Positions 8,950 to 17,936 are shown, counted from the stretch's first letter. The stretch is 64,000 nt of DNA from Candidatus Nitrosotenuis uzonensis (GCF_000723185.1 NZ_CBTY010000011.1:39403-103402), one strand, 5' to 3'. Notes: generated by a model from the letters alone, not told the origin. Program-made: numbers and translations.

Positions 8950-10002
8950 ATGGAAAAGGCGGCCATTCTTGCAATCACTAAAAATGGCATAAAAATTGCA
9001 TCCTCCATAAGACAACATTTTCCAGACTGGGAGATATTTGCACCATCTAAATTCAGAGACACAACAGATGCGACATGGTATGATGTACAGACGGGGGCAA
9101 AGATCATCGAGTTGTTCTCAAAGTATGATGCCATCGTGTGCATTTTCTCTCTTGGTGCAGTGATAAGACTTGTCGCACCGCTACTAAAAGACAAGAGAAC
9201 GGATCCTGCAGTGATCGTAATTGATGATAAGGCAAGTTTTGTCATTTCTGCCCTTTCAGGACACCTTGGAGGGGCAAATGAGCTTGCCCAACAGATCGCA
9301 GACAAGCTTGGAGCCACGCCAGTAATCACTACTGCAGCAGATGTTAACAAGACAATTGCCGTGGATTTGATAGGCAGAGAATTCGGCTGGAAAATAGATG
9401 ATGATTCCAATGTTACTAGAATAAGCGCATTTATGGTAAATGAGGAAAAAATTGGAATCTATCAGGATTGCGGAGAGAGAAACTGGTGGAATGGCCAGAT
9501 ACCAAAGAATGTCATCATGTATGATGATTTTGCAAGTCTTGGCAATTCAGGATGCAAGGGATTTTTGCTCATATCAGACAAGATTCTAGATGGAAATGTA
9601 CTTGCAGATGCTGTAGTATACAGACCAAAAACGCTGGTTGCCGGAATCGGCTTGCACACAAATACTACAAAAGAAAAGATACTAGAATGCCTGCGCGTAT
9701 GTTTTGGGCAGCACAATATAAGCCTCAAGTCACTTGCATGCCTTTCTTCGTTAAAAAAACCCCAGGAAGTAGTTGGATTAAGAGAGGCCGCAGTCGAGCT
9801 TGATGTTCCAGTTGTTTACTTTGACAGAGACGAGCTTGCCAAGATAAGCATACCAAATCCGTCCCAGATGGTTCAGGCATATGAGGGTACTCCGAGTGTT
9901 TCAGAGGCTGCTGCACTCAAAGCCTCACAAGGCGAGCTCATAGTTGAAAAACAGAAATTTCCTCCAGATCTTACAATAGCGGTGGCACGAATCAGAAAAT
10001 GA
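8950..10002 (+). CDS. cbiG: Cobalt-precorrin-5A hydrolase CbiG, 350 aa
   Basis: Opens the delta-lactone of cobalt-precorrin-5A, releasing acetaldehyde. The N-terminal and middle parts contain 'CIFSLGAVIRLVAPLL' and 'SGHLGGANELA'. The C-terminal domain has 'LVAGIG' and 'GTPSVSEAAAL', as in stand-alone CbiG. It is not fused to CbiH as in some archaea. A TATA-like TGTATAATATT at 8919-8929 lies about 25 nt before the ATG, so cbiG may have its own promoter in addition to read-through from cbiD. The stop overlaps the next start by 4 nt. Confidence 0.93.
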   Translation: MEKAAILAITKNGIKIASSIRQHFPDWEIFAPSKFRDTTDATWYDVQTGAKIIELFSKYDAIVCIFSLGAVIRLVAPLLKDKRTDPAVIVIDDKASFVISALSGHLGGANELAQQIADKLGATPVITTAADVNKTIAVDLIGREFGWKIDDDSNVTRISAFMVNEEKIGIYQDCGERNWWNGQIPKNVIMYDDFASLGNSGCKGFLLISDKILDGNVLADAVVYRPKTLVAGIGLHTNTTKEKILECLRVCFGQHNISLKSLACLSSLKKPQEVVGLREAAVELDVPVVYFDRDELAKISIPNPSQMVQAYEGTPSVSEAAALKASQGELIVEKQKFPPDLTIAVARIRK

Positions 10003-10751
10003 AGCGCGGATTGCTGATAATAGACAGGGGAAGCAAGGAAGACGAGGTAAAGACAGAGCTTTCCACAATATGCAGCAAGGTAATGGAAAGGGGCAACTAT
10101 GCGTTTGCAGACTATTGTTTTTTGGAGGTAGTCCCGCCGTTCATCAAAGACGGGATCCAAAAATGCCTCAAGGCTGACATAGACTCACTTACTATAGTTC
10201 CATATTTTCTGTATCCTGGCAAGAAGGTAAAGATGGCAGTAAATGAGGCAATAAAGTTTCAAGCTGGAACGTCAGTAAAAATGACGTTCACAAAGCCTAT
10301 GAGCATGCATCCGGCAATGACGGAAATTGTAGAATCCAAGATACAATTGGCGCTAAAAAAGGGAGGAATTGATCTTCCAGACAGCAAGATAGATGTTCTG
10401 ATAATAGGGCACGGGAGCAAGGATCCGAACGCAAGAATCTCAATACAGTACGTTGCCGACAGTCTGCGTGCAAGATACAAAAGTGTTGATTATTGTTTCC
10501 TTGAGATCGAAGAGCCCACTATTCCGCAAGGCATAGAAAAATGCGATAAGAACAAACCAGAAGCTCTTGCAATAGTGTTTTATTTTTTGCACGAAGGCGC
10601 ACACGTAAAGCGCGATATCTATGGAGATCTCAGTCCGGCACTGGAAAAGTCCCAGATTAAAAAATACGTAATCACAGAGCACATAGGCACGGACGAAAAG
10701 ATGATTGATTTTATAATCACGCGCGCAAGGGAGGTCGAAGATGCAGACTAG
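9999..10751 (+). CDS. cbiX: Two-domain sirohydrochlorin cobaltochelatase (CbiX-type), 250 aa, N-half active site lost
   Basis: Inserts cobalt into sirohydrochlorin, the entry step of anaerobic cobalamin synthesis. The protein is a tandem duplication of the CbiX fold (about residues 1-120 and 130-250). The C-terminal half keeps both metal-binding histidines, H138 in 'GHGSKDP' and H202 in 'LHEGAHV'. In the N-terminal half the matching positions are R10 ('DRGS') and K76 ('PGKKV'), so that half looks catalytically dead. The ATG overlaps the end of cbiG by 4 nt, and the gene overlaps cbiC by 11 nt, a tight operon. A sirohydrochlorin ferrochelatase role is an alternative for the same fold, but the neighbours favour cobalt. 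Confidence 0.88.
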   Translation: MKRGLLIIDRGSKEDEVKTELSTICSKVMERGNYAFADYCFLEVVPPFIKDGIQKCLKADIDSLTIVPYFLYPGKKVKMAVNEAIKFQAGTSVKMTFTKPMSMHPAMTEIVESKIQLALKKGGIDLPDSKIDVLIIGHGSKDPNARISIQYVADSLRARYKSVDYCFLEIEEPTIPQGIEKCDKNKPEALAIVFYFLHEGAHVKRDIYGDLSPALEKSQIKKYVITEHIGTDEKMIDFIITRAREVEDAD

Positions 10752-11376
10752 GAAGGGACAGTCAATAGAAGATCAGAGCATGGAGATAATAGAGCAAGAA
10801 ATAGGAGATCATCCTTATTCTGGCTTTGAGTGGCAAGTAGTCAGACGCATAATCCACTCAACGGCAGATTTTGATTTTGCAAGACAGAACCGCATAATAT
10901 TTCACAAAGATGCAATAAAAAACGGACTTGGTGCACTAAGAGAGGGGAAAAACATCATAGTTGACGTCAACGGAATAATTGGCCTTTTGAACAAGCAGAA
11001 CTTGGCAGACTATAAGAACAATGTAATTTGCGATATATCAAACCCTCAGGTAGTAAAAGAGGCAACAAAACTCAACAAGACACGCGCACAGACTGCCATG
11101 AGGATGCGTGCCGACGAGATGAATGACGGTATTGTCGTCATAGGAAATGCCCCTACTGCACTATTGGAAGTCATCCAGATGATTAAAGAAGGAATTACAA
11201 AACCAAAGCTTGTTGTCGGCATCCCAGTAGGATTTGTGTGTGCCGCAGAGTCAAAAGAAGACCTTCAAAAAATTGACATACCATACATTACAAATAAGGG
11301 AAGGAAAGGAGGCAGCCCATGCGCTGCGGCAATAATTAACGCACTCTACAAGATAGTGCGTGAATCATCTTCTTGA
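10741..11376 (+). CDS. cbiC: Cobalt-precorrin-8 methylmutase CbiC, 211 aa
   Basis: Moves the methyl group from C11 to C12 to give cobyrinate. Family signatures are 'RRIIHSTADFDF' with the catalytic His region, the mid-protein 'GNAPTALLEV', and 'VGIPVGFVCAAESKE' near the C-terminus. Length is standard. It starts within the last 11 nt of cbiX, and its end overlaps the convergent cbiA by 12 nt. Confidence 0.95.
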   Translation: MQTRKGQSIEDQSMEIIEQEIGDHPYSGFEWQVVRRIIHSTADFDFARQNRIIFHKDAIKNGLGALREGKNIIVDVNGIIGLLNKQNLADYKNNVICDISNPQVVKEATKLNKTRAQTAMRMRADEMNDGIVVIGNAPTALLEVIQMIKEGITKPKLVVGIPVGFVCAAESKEDLQKIDIPYITNKGRKGGSPCAAAIINALYKIVRESSS

Positions 11377-12729
11377 ATATTTTATGCAGTGTTTGACAAA
11401 GTTGCTTGCATGTCTGCTCCGAGCAAAGTAAAGATGCATGTATGATGCAAGCGTGTTGTATTCGATTAGCCCATCTTTTTTGTTTTTTATTCCAGTCCCT
11501 ATAGTCATCTTGTAAGCAAATTTAGCATCCTTTGGAATCGATTTTAGCTCAGAGTAATGGAATTCATGGCCGAAGAATTGCGATGATTTTGTTGCAACAA
11601 CGCAGTCCGAGATTGCAGTTCCACTGGTATAGTTGAGCACCATCTTCTTTTCCATGCTTGTCTGTGCATCAAACAGTCCGACCATCTGAAACTTTTTCTT
11701 CTCATAGTCAATTGATTTGGTAAGGTACATCAAACCTCCACATTCACCATATATGGGCATCGAGTCCTCTGCAAGCTCCCTGATTGATTTTTTCATCATT
11801 TGGTTTCTTGCCAGAGGCTGACCCAGTACCTCTGGGAAGCCTCCCCCTATGTACAGCCCAGAACACGGCGGAGGTCTGGCATCAGATATAGGGCTAAAAA
11901 ACTCTATTTTTGCTCCATGTCTTTTTAGTGCATCAAAGTTGTCGTAATAGTAGAAATTGAACGATTTGTCAAGTGCCACGGCGATAGTTATCTGTGGCTT
12001 TTTGTCTTTGGTTTCCTTTTGGTATGCAAGCATTGGTGCCTTGCTTGCAATCAAGGCGATGCTGTCCACATCTATGAATTTGGAGATCTCGCACGACATT
12101 TTGCTTATCTTTTGTCTTATTTCGGTCTGCTCCGTTGCCGGAATCAGACCCAGATGCCTTGATTCCAGTGAAAGAGACTGGTTTTTTGGTATACAGCCAA
12201 GAATAGGAATTTTAAGCGTGGCAAGCGCCTCGCGGCACATCATCTCGTGCTTTTTGCTGCCAATCTTGTTGAGAATAAACCCTGCAATTCTGGAATTTCT
12301 GTGAAATTTTGTATAACCAAGTGCGGTTGCTGCAATGGAGCGCGCAGTCCTACTTGCATCAAGAACCAGAATTGATGGAGCCTGCAGGATGGATGCGACA
12401 TGATGTGTGCTTGAAAAATCGGATGCCCCAGAAAAGCCGTCATAATATCCCATGACTCCCTCTATTATGGAGATATCCGATGTGGAGTTTTTCACAAAGC
12501 TTCTCATCACTGCTTCATCGCCCATTATCCAGGAATCAAGATTCCTTGCAGCATTACCAGCGGCTGCTGAAAGATATGATGGGTCAATATAGTCTGGCCC
12601 AACCTTGAAAGGCTGAACAGAATATCCCCTTTTCCTTAATGCGTGTATAATCGAGCATGTAATCGAGGTTTTGCCTACACCACTGGTGGCTCCTCCCACT
12701 ACAAGTCTTGGAACATTCAGTTTTCCCAC
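11365..12729 (-). CDS. cbiA: Cobyrinate a,c-diamide synthase CbiA/CobB, about 454 aa
   Basis: ATP-dependent glutamine amidotransferase that amidates the a and c side chains of cobyrinate. The N-terminal dethiobiotin-synthetase-like domain has the P-loop 'GGATSGVGKTS', and the C-terminal class I GATase has the nucleophile motif 'YGECGGLMYL' and a catalytic His near 'FFGHEFHYS'. The open frame continues upstream to 12909, but the extra 60 residues show no family similarity and would run into cobO. GTG at 12729 (MGKLNVPRLVVGG) gives a normal N-terminus and is preferred. It is divergent from cobO with about 45 bp between the two starts. Confidence 0.93.
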   Translation of the reverse strand: MGKLNVPRLVVGGATSGVGKTSITCSIIHALRKRGYSVQPFKVGPDYIDPSYLSAAAGNAARNLDSWIMGDEAVMRSFVKNSTSDISIIEGVMGYYDGFSGASDFSSTHHVASILQAPSILVLDASRTARSIAATALGYTKFHRNSRIAGFILNKIGSKKHEMMCREALATLKIPILGCIPKNQSLSLESRHLGLIPATEQTEIRQKISKMSCEISKFIDVDSIALIASKAPMLAYQKETKDKKPQITIAVALDKSFNFYYYDNFDALKRHGAKIEFFSPISDARPPPCSGLYIGGGFPEVLGQPLARNQMMKKSIRELAEDSMPIYGECGGLMYLTKSIDYEKKKFQMVGLFDAQTSMEKKMVLNYTSGTAISDCVVATKSSQFFGHEFHYSELKSIPKDAKFAYKMTIGTGIKNKKDGLIEYNTLASYMHLYFARSRHASNFVKHCIKYSRR

Positions 12730-12774
12730 ATTTTGCAAACAGGAATCAACTATACCAATCTTTTTACTCTTGGG

Positions 12775-13326
12775 ATGCAAATTCCACGTATGGGAGACGA
12801 TAACGGTCTTGTAATAGTATACACAGGAAAGGGAAAGGGCAAGACCACAGCGGCTCTTGGAGTTGCCTTCAGGGCAACTGGCCACGGTATGAGAACATGC
12901 ATGATCCAATTCATCAAGGGATCATGGCATTATGGCGAGATGAGTTCATCAAAAAGACTGGAACCCGAGTTTGAGCTTACTGCAGTAGGCAAGGGCTTTG
13001 TTGGTATTATGGATGACAGCTCGCCAAAAGAGGATCATGAAAAAATCGCAAAGGAGGCAATCAGAATAAGCAAGGAAAAGATTCTCTGCGGAAAATACGA
13101 CATTGTGATCTTGGATGAGATAAACTATGCAGTCAATCTTGGACTGGTCTCAGTAGATGATGTCATGGATTTGATAAGAAACAAACCCAAGAATTTGAGC
13201 CTAGTTCTGACCGGCAACCACGCACGAGATGAGCTCATAGATGCTGCAGACCTGGTCACAGAGATGAGGGAAGTAAAGCATCCATTCCAGCGTGGAATCC
13301 GCGCAAAGAAAGGCATAGACTATTGA
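12775..13326 (+). CDS. cobO: Cob(I)yrinic acid a,c-diamide adenosyltransferase CobO/BtuR, about 183 aa
   Basis: Transfers the 5'-deoxyadenosyl group of ATP to reduced corrinoid cobalt. The Walker A 'YTGKGKGKTTAALG' and later 'MIQFIKG', 'DIVILDEIN' and 'LTGNHA' are the family's conserved blocks. ATG at 12775 (or ATG 12790) is chosen because the open frame further upstream would read back through the start of cbiA and shows no similarity. The divergent arrangement with cbiA puts the adenosylation and amidation steps under one short shared promoter region. Confidence 0.93.
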   Translation: MQIPRMGDDNGLVIVYTGKGKGKTTAALGVAFRATGHGMRTCMIQFIKGSWHYGEMSSSKRLEPEFELTAVGKGFVGIMDDSSPKEDHEKIAKEAIRISKEKILCGKYDIVILDEINYAVNLGLVSVDDVMDLIRNKPKNLSLVLTGNHARDELIDAADLVTEMREVKHPFQRGIRAKKGIDY

Positions 13327-13381
13327 GTACAAATCAGAAACCTGCAGGGTAGCATTAAATTATGTCCTAAAAGCCAGTGTT

Positions 13382-14185
13382 TTGTTGGCAACAGAGGCCC
13401 AAGAATTACCAGAAATCGGCGAGATCGTAGTAGCCACGATAACAAAGCTCACAGATCACGGTGCATATGTCAGCCTTGATGAATATGGTGGACTGCAGGG
13501 ATTCTTGCATGTATCTGAGATTGCGCCAGGCTGGGTTCGCTCCGTCAGCAAGTTTGTCAGAGAGGGAGAGAAAAAAGTACTTCTTGTCAAGAAGGTAAAC
13601 CCGAACAGATCTGAGATAGACCTGTCACTAAAACAGGTCTCAAAAGAGCAGCAAAAGAAAAAGTTACTAGAGGTAAAGAGAATCGAGAAAGGCCAGACGC
13701 TTATGCAGGCAGTTAAGGATTCTGCTGGCATCTCTGATAAGGAAGTAGAGAAAATCGAAGATGCAGTATTTACAAAATATAATTTCGTTTACGATATGTT
13801 TTTGGATGTAGTCACAAAAGGAATATCTGCAATCGAGGAGCTAAAGCTACCAAAGAAGGTGTTATCTGCAATCGAGGAGGCAAGCTCTAAGATAAAACCA
13901 CCGTCAGTTGAGATAAGGGGAATCTGCGAGATTACATGCAACCGCTCAAACGGCATTGAGGTCATCAAAAACGCCATCCTGGAGGCCATTGCAGGACAAG
14001 AGTCCACCATAAACGTCACATATATTGGAGCCCCAAAATACAGGCTGAGCGTAAAGGGGCAGGACTTTAAGACTGCAGAAAGGACACTAAAGCCAATTCT
14101 GGAGAAAATACAAAAAGCAATAGAGAAAAACAACGGAACGTTCAGCTTTACAAGGGAAGAATCCAAGAAGACTAGAGAGAGTTAG
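13382..14185 (+). CDS. Translation initiation factor aIF2 subunit alpha, 267 aa
   Basis: The alpha subunit of the heterotrimer that brings Met-tRNAi to the ribosome. It has the N-terminal S1 OB-fold ('GEIVVATITKLTDHGAYVSL'), then a helical domain, then the C-terminal alpha-beta domain that contacts the gamma subunit. It starts at a pair of TTG codons (13382/13385). An AT-rich box near 13353-13363 fits a leaderless start. Nop10 follows after 2 nt, the classical archaeal aIF2 alpha-Nop10 pairing. The gamma subunit is at 17929-19191. Confidence 0.95.
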   Translation: MLATEAQELPEIGEIVVATITKLTDHGAYVSLDEYGGLQGFLHVSEIAPGWVRSVSKFVREGEKKVLLVKKVNPNRSEIDLSLKQVSKEQQKKKLLEVKRIEKGQTLMQAVKDSAGISDKEVEKIEDAVFTKYNFVYDMFLDVVTKGISAIEELKLPKKVLSAIEEASSKIKPPSVEIRGICEITCNRSNGIEVIKNAILEAIAGQESTINVTYIGAPKYRLSVKGQDFKTAERTLKPILEKIQKAIEKNNGTFSFTREESKKTRES

Positions 14186-14187
14186 CC

Positions 14188-14352
14188 TTGAAATTCCAGA
14201 TGCGCAAGTGTCCCCAGTGCAAAAGATACACTCTGAAGGACGACTGTGAAAAATGTAATGCCAAGACAGTTACAGTGCACCCTGCAAAGTATTCTCCTGA
14301 CGATAAATATGCACGTTATCGCATAATGGACAAATTCAAGGAATCTAGTTAA
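14188..14352 (+). CDS. H/ACA RNP protein Nop10, 54 aa
   Basis: A small zinc-binding component of the H/ACA pseudouridylation particle. The frame starts at TTG 14188 (ATG 14200 is a possible alternative) and includes 'RKCPQCKRYTL', 'CEKCNAKT' and then 'HPAKYSPDDKYARYR', which is diagnostic of Nop10. The two CxxC pairs form the zinc ribbon. It sits 2 nt after aIF2 alpha and overlaps the convergent oligosaccharyltransferase gene by 8 nt. Confidence 0.93.
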   Translation: MKFQMRKCPQCKRYTLKDDCEKCNAKTVTVHPAKYSPDDKYARYRIMDKFKESS

Positions 14353-17008
14353 CTCGTATTGAGATTATTCTTGCGCTTTCAGTGTCCATAGGCTGATCCT
14401 TGGGGTTAGTCTGAAGGGCCGCAATCTTGTCCACAACATCTTTGCCTTCTATTACTTCGCCGAACACTGTGTACTTGCCATCAAGCCATGGTGCGTCGCC
14501 AACCATTATGAAGAATTGAGATCCGGCGCTGTTAATGTCAGAGCCGCGCGCCATAGATACTATGTACTTTGTGTGCTTTATGTTACTTAGCTCCGCATTT
14601 ATAGAGTATCCTGGTCCTCCCGTACCCCAAGTCTGTGGCGGTTCTGACTTTGTGTTAGGATCTCCTCCCTGAATCATGAAATCGGCTATTATCCTATGGA
14701 ATAGTGTTCCATCATAAAAGTTCGAGTTTGCAAGCTTTACAAAGTTTGCAACTGTGTTTGGAGCCACATCAGGCTTTAACGCTATTACTATATTGCCATG
14801 GGGCGTTGAAATTGTGGCAGTCTGTGTTTTGAGTTCAGATGTTTTTTCAGGCTCGCCTTGTTGTTGTGTGGTGGGAGGCACATGATTATCTGGAACGTAA
14901 TTCTTGTTTACTTCATAAATCAGAACGCCATTGATGGGCCCAGAATTACTTCGTAAAAAGCTACTTGAAATGTATGCTAATTTGAACGGTCCTGTTGAAT
15001 CTTCTGGAAATTTTATATCATCAGAATAAACTGGCGTAAAACCTGGGAGATACGAATCAGCTTGTCTTTGGTTTGGAATGTCAACGTATGCAAGTGTTGT
15101 GAACGGTATTAGCCTGCCTAGCAATGTTTCGTTCCAGAATTCAGGCGTAGCACTAAGACCGTCACTGTATAGGTATCTTGTCTCATCGTATCCTCCAATT
15201 CGCATAAACCACTGTTTTTTACTTTCATCGCCTCCCCCTTGTACAAGGAAAAGCGGTGGCTCTTCGTTGTTTATGCGCTGGGCTGCAACATAAATCAGAA
15301 TGTAATCTGCATCCATCTGTTGTAAAAGATTCCAAGCTTCATCAGGTGAGCTTAAAAGTATTCTTGCTAGTTGTTGTATTCTCTCCGTACTCAAAGTTGC
15401 ATTGTCGGCAAGAGATGTTCTTTCCCCCAACGTGGTAATCCAGTAACCATAGTCCCACCAAGCAGCAATCACAGCATCTTTAGGAGTATTATTTTTAATC
15501 CAATTCATTGCGTCAAGCCAATCGGTTGTGGCAACATTGTAATTGCTTCCACCATTTAGAATTGTAGGTGGAGCTTTTGCACCGCTAACCCAGTTGGTTC
15601 CAACAGGTATCATTAGTGGCATAATAAGCAAGATCGTGATTATCACTGAATATGATATTTTGAGTGTTTTGGGATGGCCACGTATTATTTTTTTATTTTG
15701 CTGTCTTTCCGGTCTAAACATTTCTTTTGTAAGTATTGCTAGTCCTACAGAACTGAGTATTATAAGACCCAATGATGAAAAAAGCTCCAGTCTTACAAAT
15801 GCAGAGCTTATGTAGGCGCCCAGTAAGCCAAAGATCAATGCAAATGCATGGACGTCTCGTCTTTGATTATCTACATTTAGAATATTCCTAAAGATAAGCC
15901 AAGACCCAATTCCTCCAAAAATCATAATCACTGAATGGAACAAAAATGATTGGAATATTGATGTGGTAGCATGTTCTGCCACAGAGTCAACTAATGGATC
16001 AATTGTTGTTAAAAACGGATTTACAGCATTCAGATATCTGAAGCTTGGCATATTAAGAACCCCGGATGAGAGTATTGCAATTCCTGCAATAATTATGGCA
16101 ATCAGAAGTAAAGCAGAGTTTCGATTTTGTTTCTGCGGATTAAGTTTTTGAATGAATGAACACGCCACAACAAAAGCGGTGGACCCTATAAGTATGAGTC
16201 CGTTTGGCTTTGTAAATAGATCCAGTCCAGGTCTTTCAAATGGCATAGTTGCAATTACTGTACCTAGCAGAAAAAGAGGCATCGCCCATGCGAGGAATTT
16301 GCCATCCTTTCTTAGAAATGGAAGTGTCATTATGTACATGCCTATTGGCAATAAAAGAAACTCGCTGCCTCCCCAAGCGGAGAAAGAAAATCCAAGGAAT
16401 ATTCCTCCTCCAATTAGCTTTACTGCAGCTATACGCTTTGATGTGGATTTGAGGCCGCTAAGAAAAAGATACAATGCCAAAAGACCATAAAACAGTCCTA
16501 ATGGTTCGGATTTGAACCATCCAATCGTGCCTCTTGTAATTACAGGTAGGGATACTGAGTAGAGCAGTGCCGCAAAGAGACCCGCTGTTGTTCCACCTAT
16601 TACTCTGACCAGCGCAAATATGATTATAGCTGTAAGCGAGCCAAATACAACCGGAAAAACTATTGTAAATCCATACAGATCCGAGCCTCCTGCAAATATC
16701 TGATAAGTGATGGCTGCTGTGATGTGCAACATGACTTGAGAAGTAGCAGAGATATCTCTCCCTACTGGATACCAGCTCATGTCATCATGCCATGTAGAAT
16801 ATTCTGCAAGGCCGTTCTCTACGATGAATTTGGTTGCCCTATAGTTGAAGAACGGATCAAACTCGTTTAGCTGGAATCCATAATCTGCTGCTTGCGACCT
16901 TATCATGGCAGATATGCTAAATGAGAGAGAAAGTACGCCTATTATCAACAGATGATGTAGTGAGAACTCGAAATTTCCTATCTTGAATAGGGTTTTGTTA
17001 GAAAGCAA
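14345..17008 (-). CDS. aglB: AglB/STT3 oligosaccharyltransferase fused to a C-terminal cyclophilin domain, 887 aa
   Basis: The catalytic enzyme of archaeal N-glycosylation, moving a lipid-linked glycan to Asn. It has an N-terminal multi-span membrane domain to about residue 470. Catalytic acidic motifs are 'EFDPFFNYR' (D51) and 'WHDD' (73-76), and the 'SVAE' loop is at 342-345. The sequon-reading WWDYGYW is at 517-523. After a linker rich in Pro, Gln and Thr, residues about 730-887 are a complete cyclophilin peptidyl-prolyl isomerase. Its active-site positions are intact (R772 in 'FHRII', F777, Q780, Q831/F833 in 'SQFFI', W841). Because the STT3 C-terminus lies outside the cytoplasm, the isomerase would work on the extracytoplasmic face. 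The open frame is unbroken across the junction. Confidence 0.93.
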   Translation of the reverse strand: MLSNKTLFKIGNFEFSLHHLLIIGVLSLSFSISAMIRSQAADYGFQLNEFDPFFNYRATKFIVENGLAEYSTWHDDMSWYPVGRDISATSQVMLHITAAITYQIFAGGSDLYGFTIVFPVVFGSLTAIIIFALVRVIGGTTAGLFAALLYSVSLPVITRGTIGWFKSEPLGLFYGLLALYLFLSGLKSTSKRIAAVKLIGGGIFLGFSFSAWGGSEFLLLPIGMYIMTLPFLRKDGKFLAWAMPLFLLGTVIATMPFERPGLDLFTKPNGLILIGSTAFVVACSFIQKLNPQKQNRNSALLLIAIIIAGIAILSSGVLNMPSFRYLNAVNPFLTTIDPLVDSVAEHATTSIFQSFLFHSVIMIFGGIGSWLIFRNILNVDNQRRDVHAFALIFGLLGAYISSAFVRLELFSSLGLIILSSVGLAILTKEMFRPERQQNKKIIRGHPKTLKISYSVIITILLIMPLMIPVGTNWVSGAKAPPTILNGGSNYNVATTDWLDAMNWIKNNTPKDAVIAAWWDYGYWITTLGERTSLADNATLSTERIQQLARILLSSPDEAWNLLQQMDADYILIYVAAQRINNEEPPLFLVQGGGDESKKQWFMRIGGYDETRYLYSDGLSATPEFWNETLLGRLIPFTTLAYVDIPNQRQADSYLPGFTPVYSDDIKFPEDSTGPFKLAYISSSFLRSNSGPINGVLIYEVNKNYVPDNHVPPTTQQQGEPEKTSELKTQTATISTPHGNIVIALKPDVAPNTVANFVKLANSNFYDGTLFHRIIADFMIQGGDPNTKSEPPQTWGTGGPGYSINAELSNIKHTKYIVSMARGSDINSAGSQFFIMVGDAPWLDGKYTVFGEVIEGKDVVDKIAALQTNPKDQPMDTESARIISIRVN

Positions 17009-17121
17009 TTGATTCTATCCTCGAATATGCGCTTATTACTCTTTTGGGCTTGCGCCTTGCATCAGAATACAAATCATGGCAGAAAAATTTAACTTTGGGA
17101 GCATACATTCGTGCATATAAC

Positions 17122-17568
17122 TTGATTTTACAAAGCCCTGCATTTGAGGATGGAAAAGAAATCCCAAAAAAATACGGATACAAAAACGGTAATGCCAGTC
17201 CACCCCTCAAGATAAGGGACGTTCCAGAAGGAACAAAATCACTTGTTCTTATAATGGACGATCCTGATGCAATGGGCGCAGTAGGCAAATTATGGGTTCA
17301 CTGGATAGTCTGGAACATCGATCCAAACACTGCAGATATAGCAGAATCTACAGTTCCAAGTGGCGCAGTACTTGGGATGACAGACTTTGGCCAGATAGGA
17401 TATGGCGGGCCTGCACCACCTGACAAAAGGCACACATACATCTTCAAATTATACGCACTGAATTCTAGGTTATCTCTTCCAAGTGGAGCTACAAAAAAGC
17501 AAGTTGAGGAAGCGATGCAAAATCACATCATTGCGCAAACTTCACTATGTGGGACGTTTGCACCATAG
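17122..17568 (+). CDS. YbhB/PEBP (Raf-kinase-inhibitor-like) protein, about 148 aa
   Basis: A phosphatidylethanolamine-binding-protein fold with unknown ligand in prokaryotes. Conserved blocks are 'SPAFEDGKEIPKKYG', 'SLVLIMDDPDA', 'WVHWIVWNI' and 'YGGPAPPDKRHTY', which carry the anion-pocket Asp, His and Pro residues. The open frame extends back to 17044, but the family's N-terminus matches the TTG at 17122, and an AT-rich box at about 17088-17098 lies 25 nt before it. It is divergent from the aglB fusion gene. Confidence 0.88.
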   Translation: MILQSPAFEDGKEIPKKYGYKNGNASPPLKIRDVPEGTKSLVLIMDDPDAMGAVGKLWVHWIVWNIDPNTADIAESTVPSGAVLGMTDFGQIGYGGPAPPDKRHTYIFKLYALNSRLSLPSGATKKQVEEAMQNHIIAQTSLCGTFAP

Positions 17569-17570
17569 AA

Positions 17571-17936
17571 TTACTCTAGGACTATCTTGTTATTTGAGAT
17601 AGAGATCACCGAGCCTCCAGATTTTTTTAATTTTGATTTGAGCTCCTTGTCCATCGTGGCCACTATGCCACCATGCTTTTTTATATATGAGACAAATTCC
17701 GCATCCGCAAATCTTCCGCCAAGCTTGACTGTCTTGAATGTCTTTATGTAGGAGAGCGTAGCTTCTGCGGCCGATTTTTTTTCCTGATTTTGTGCAAGCT
17801 TGGCCAGCTCTGCAAGTACCGTGTCAGGCACTACAAACTGAATGCTGCCTATCTCAGCATCAATTGATGATAGGTTCTTTATTCTGTTATTAGCTAGATG
17901 AATTAGAAAGCTGGTATCGCATATTACCTCAACCAA
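17571..17936 (-). CDS. PIN-domain RNase, Fcf1/Utp24-like, about 121 aa
   Basis: A PIN-fold nuclease. Acidic active-site positions are seen in 'VICDTSFL', 'DTVLAELAKL' and 'TMDKEL'. The archaeal COG1412 group with this gene order next to aIF2 gamma is linked to rRNA processing, so an 18S/16S-maturation type role is likely. The preferred start is TTG at 17936, overlapping the aIF2 gamma stop; GTG at 17948 is an alternative. The open frame continues to 18005, but those residues lie inside aIF2 gamma. It is translationally coupled to aIF2 gamma. Confidence 0.8.
   Translation of the reverse strand: MVEVICDTSFLIHLANNRIKNLSSIDAEIGSIQFVVPDTVLAELAKLAQNQEKKSAAEATLSYIKTFKTVKLGGRFADAEFVSYIKKHGGIVATMDKELKSKLKKSGGSVISISNNKIVLE

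Noticed and set aside
12730-12909. N-terminal extension of cbiA to 12909 and of cobO back to 12643
   Set aside because: The two frames would overlap head-to-head by more than 260 bp, and the extra residues match neither family.
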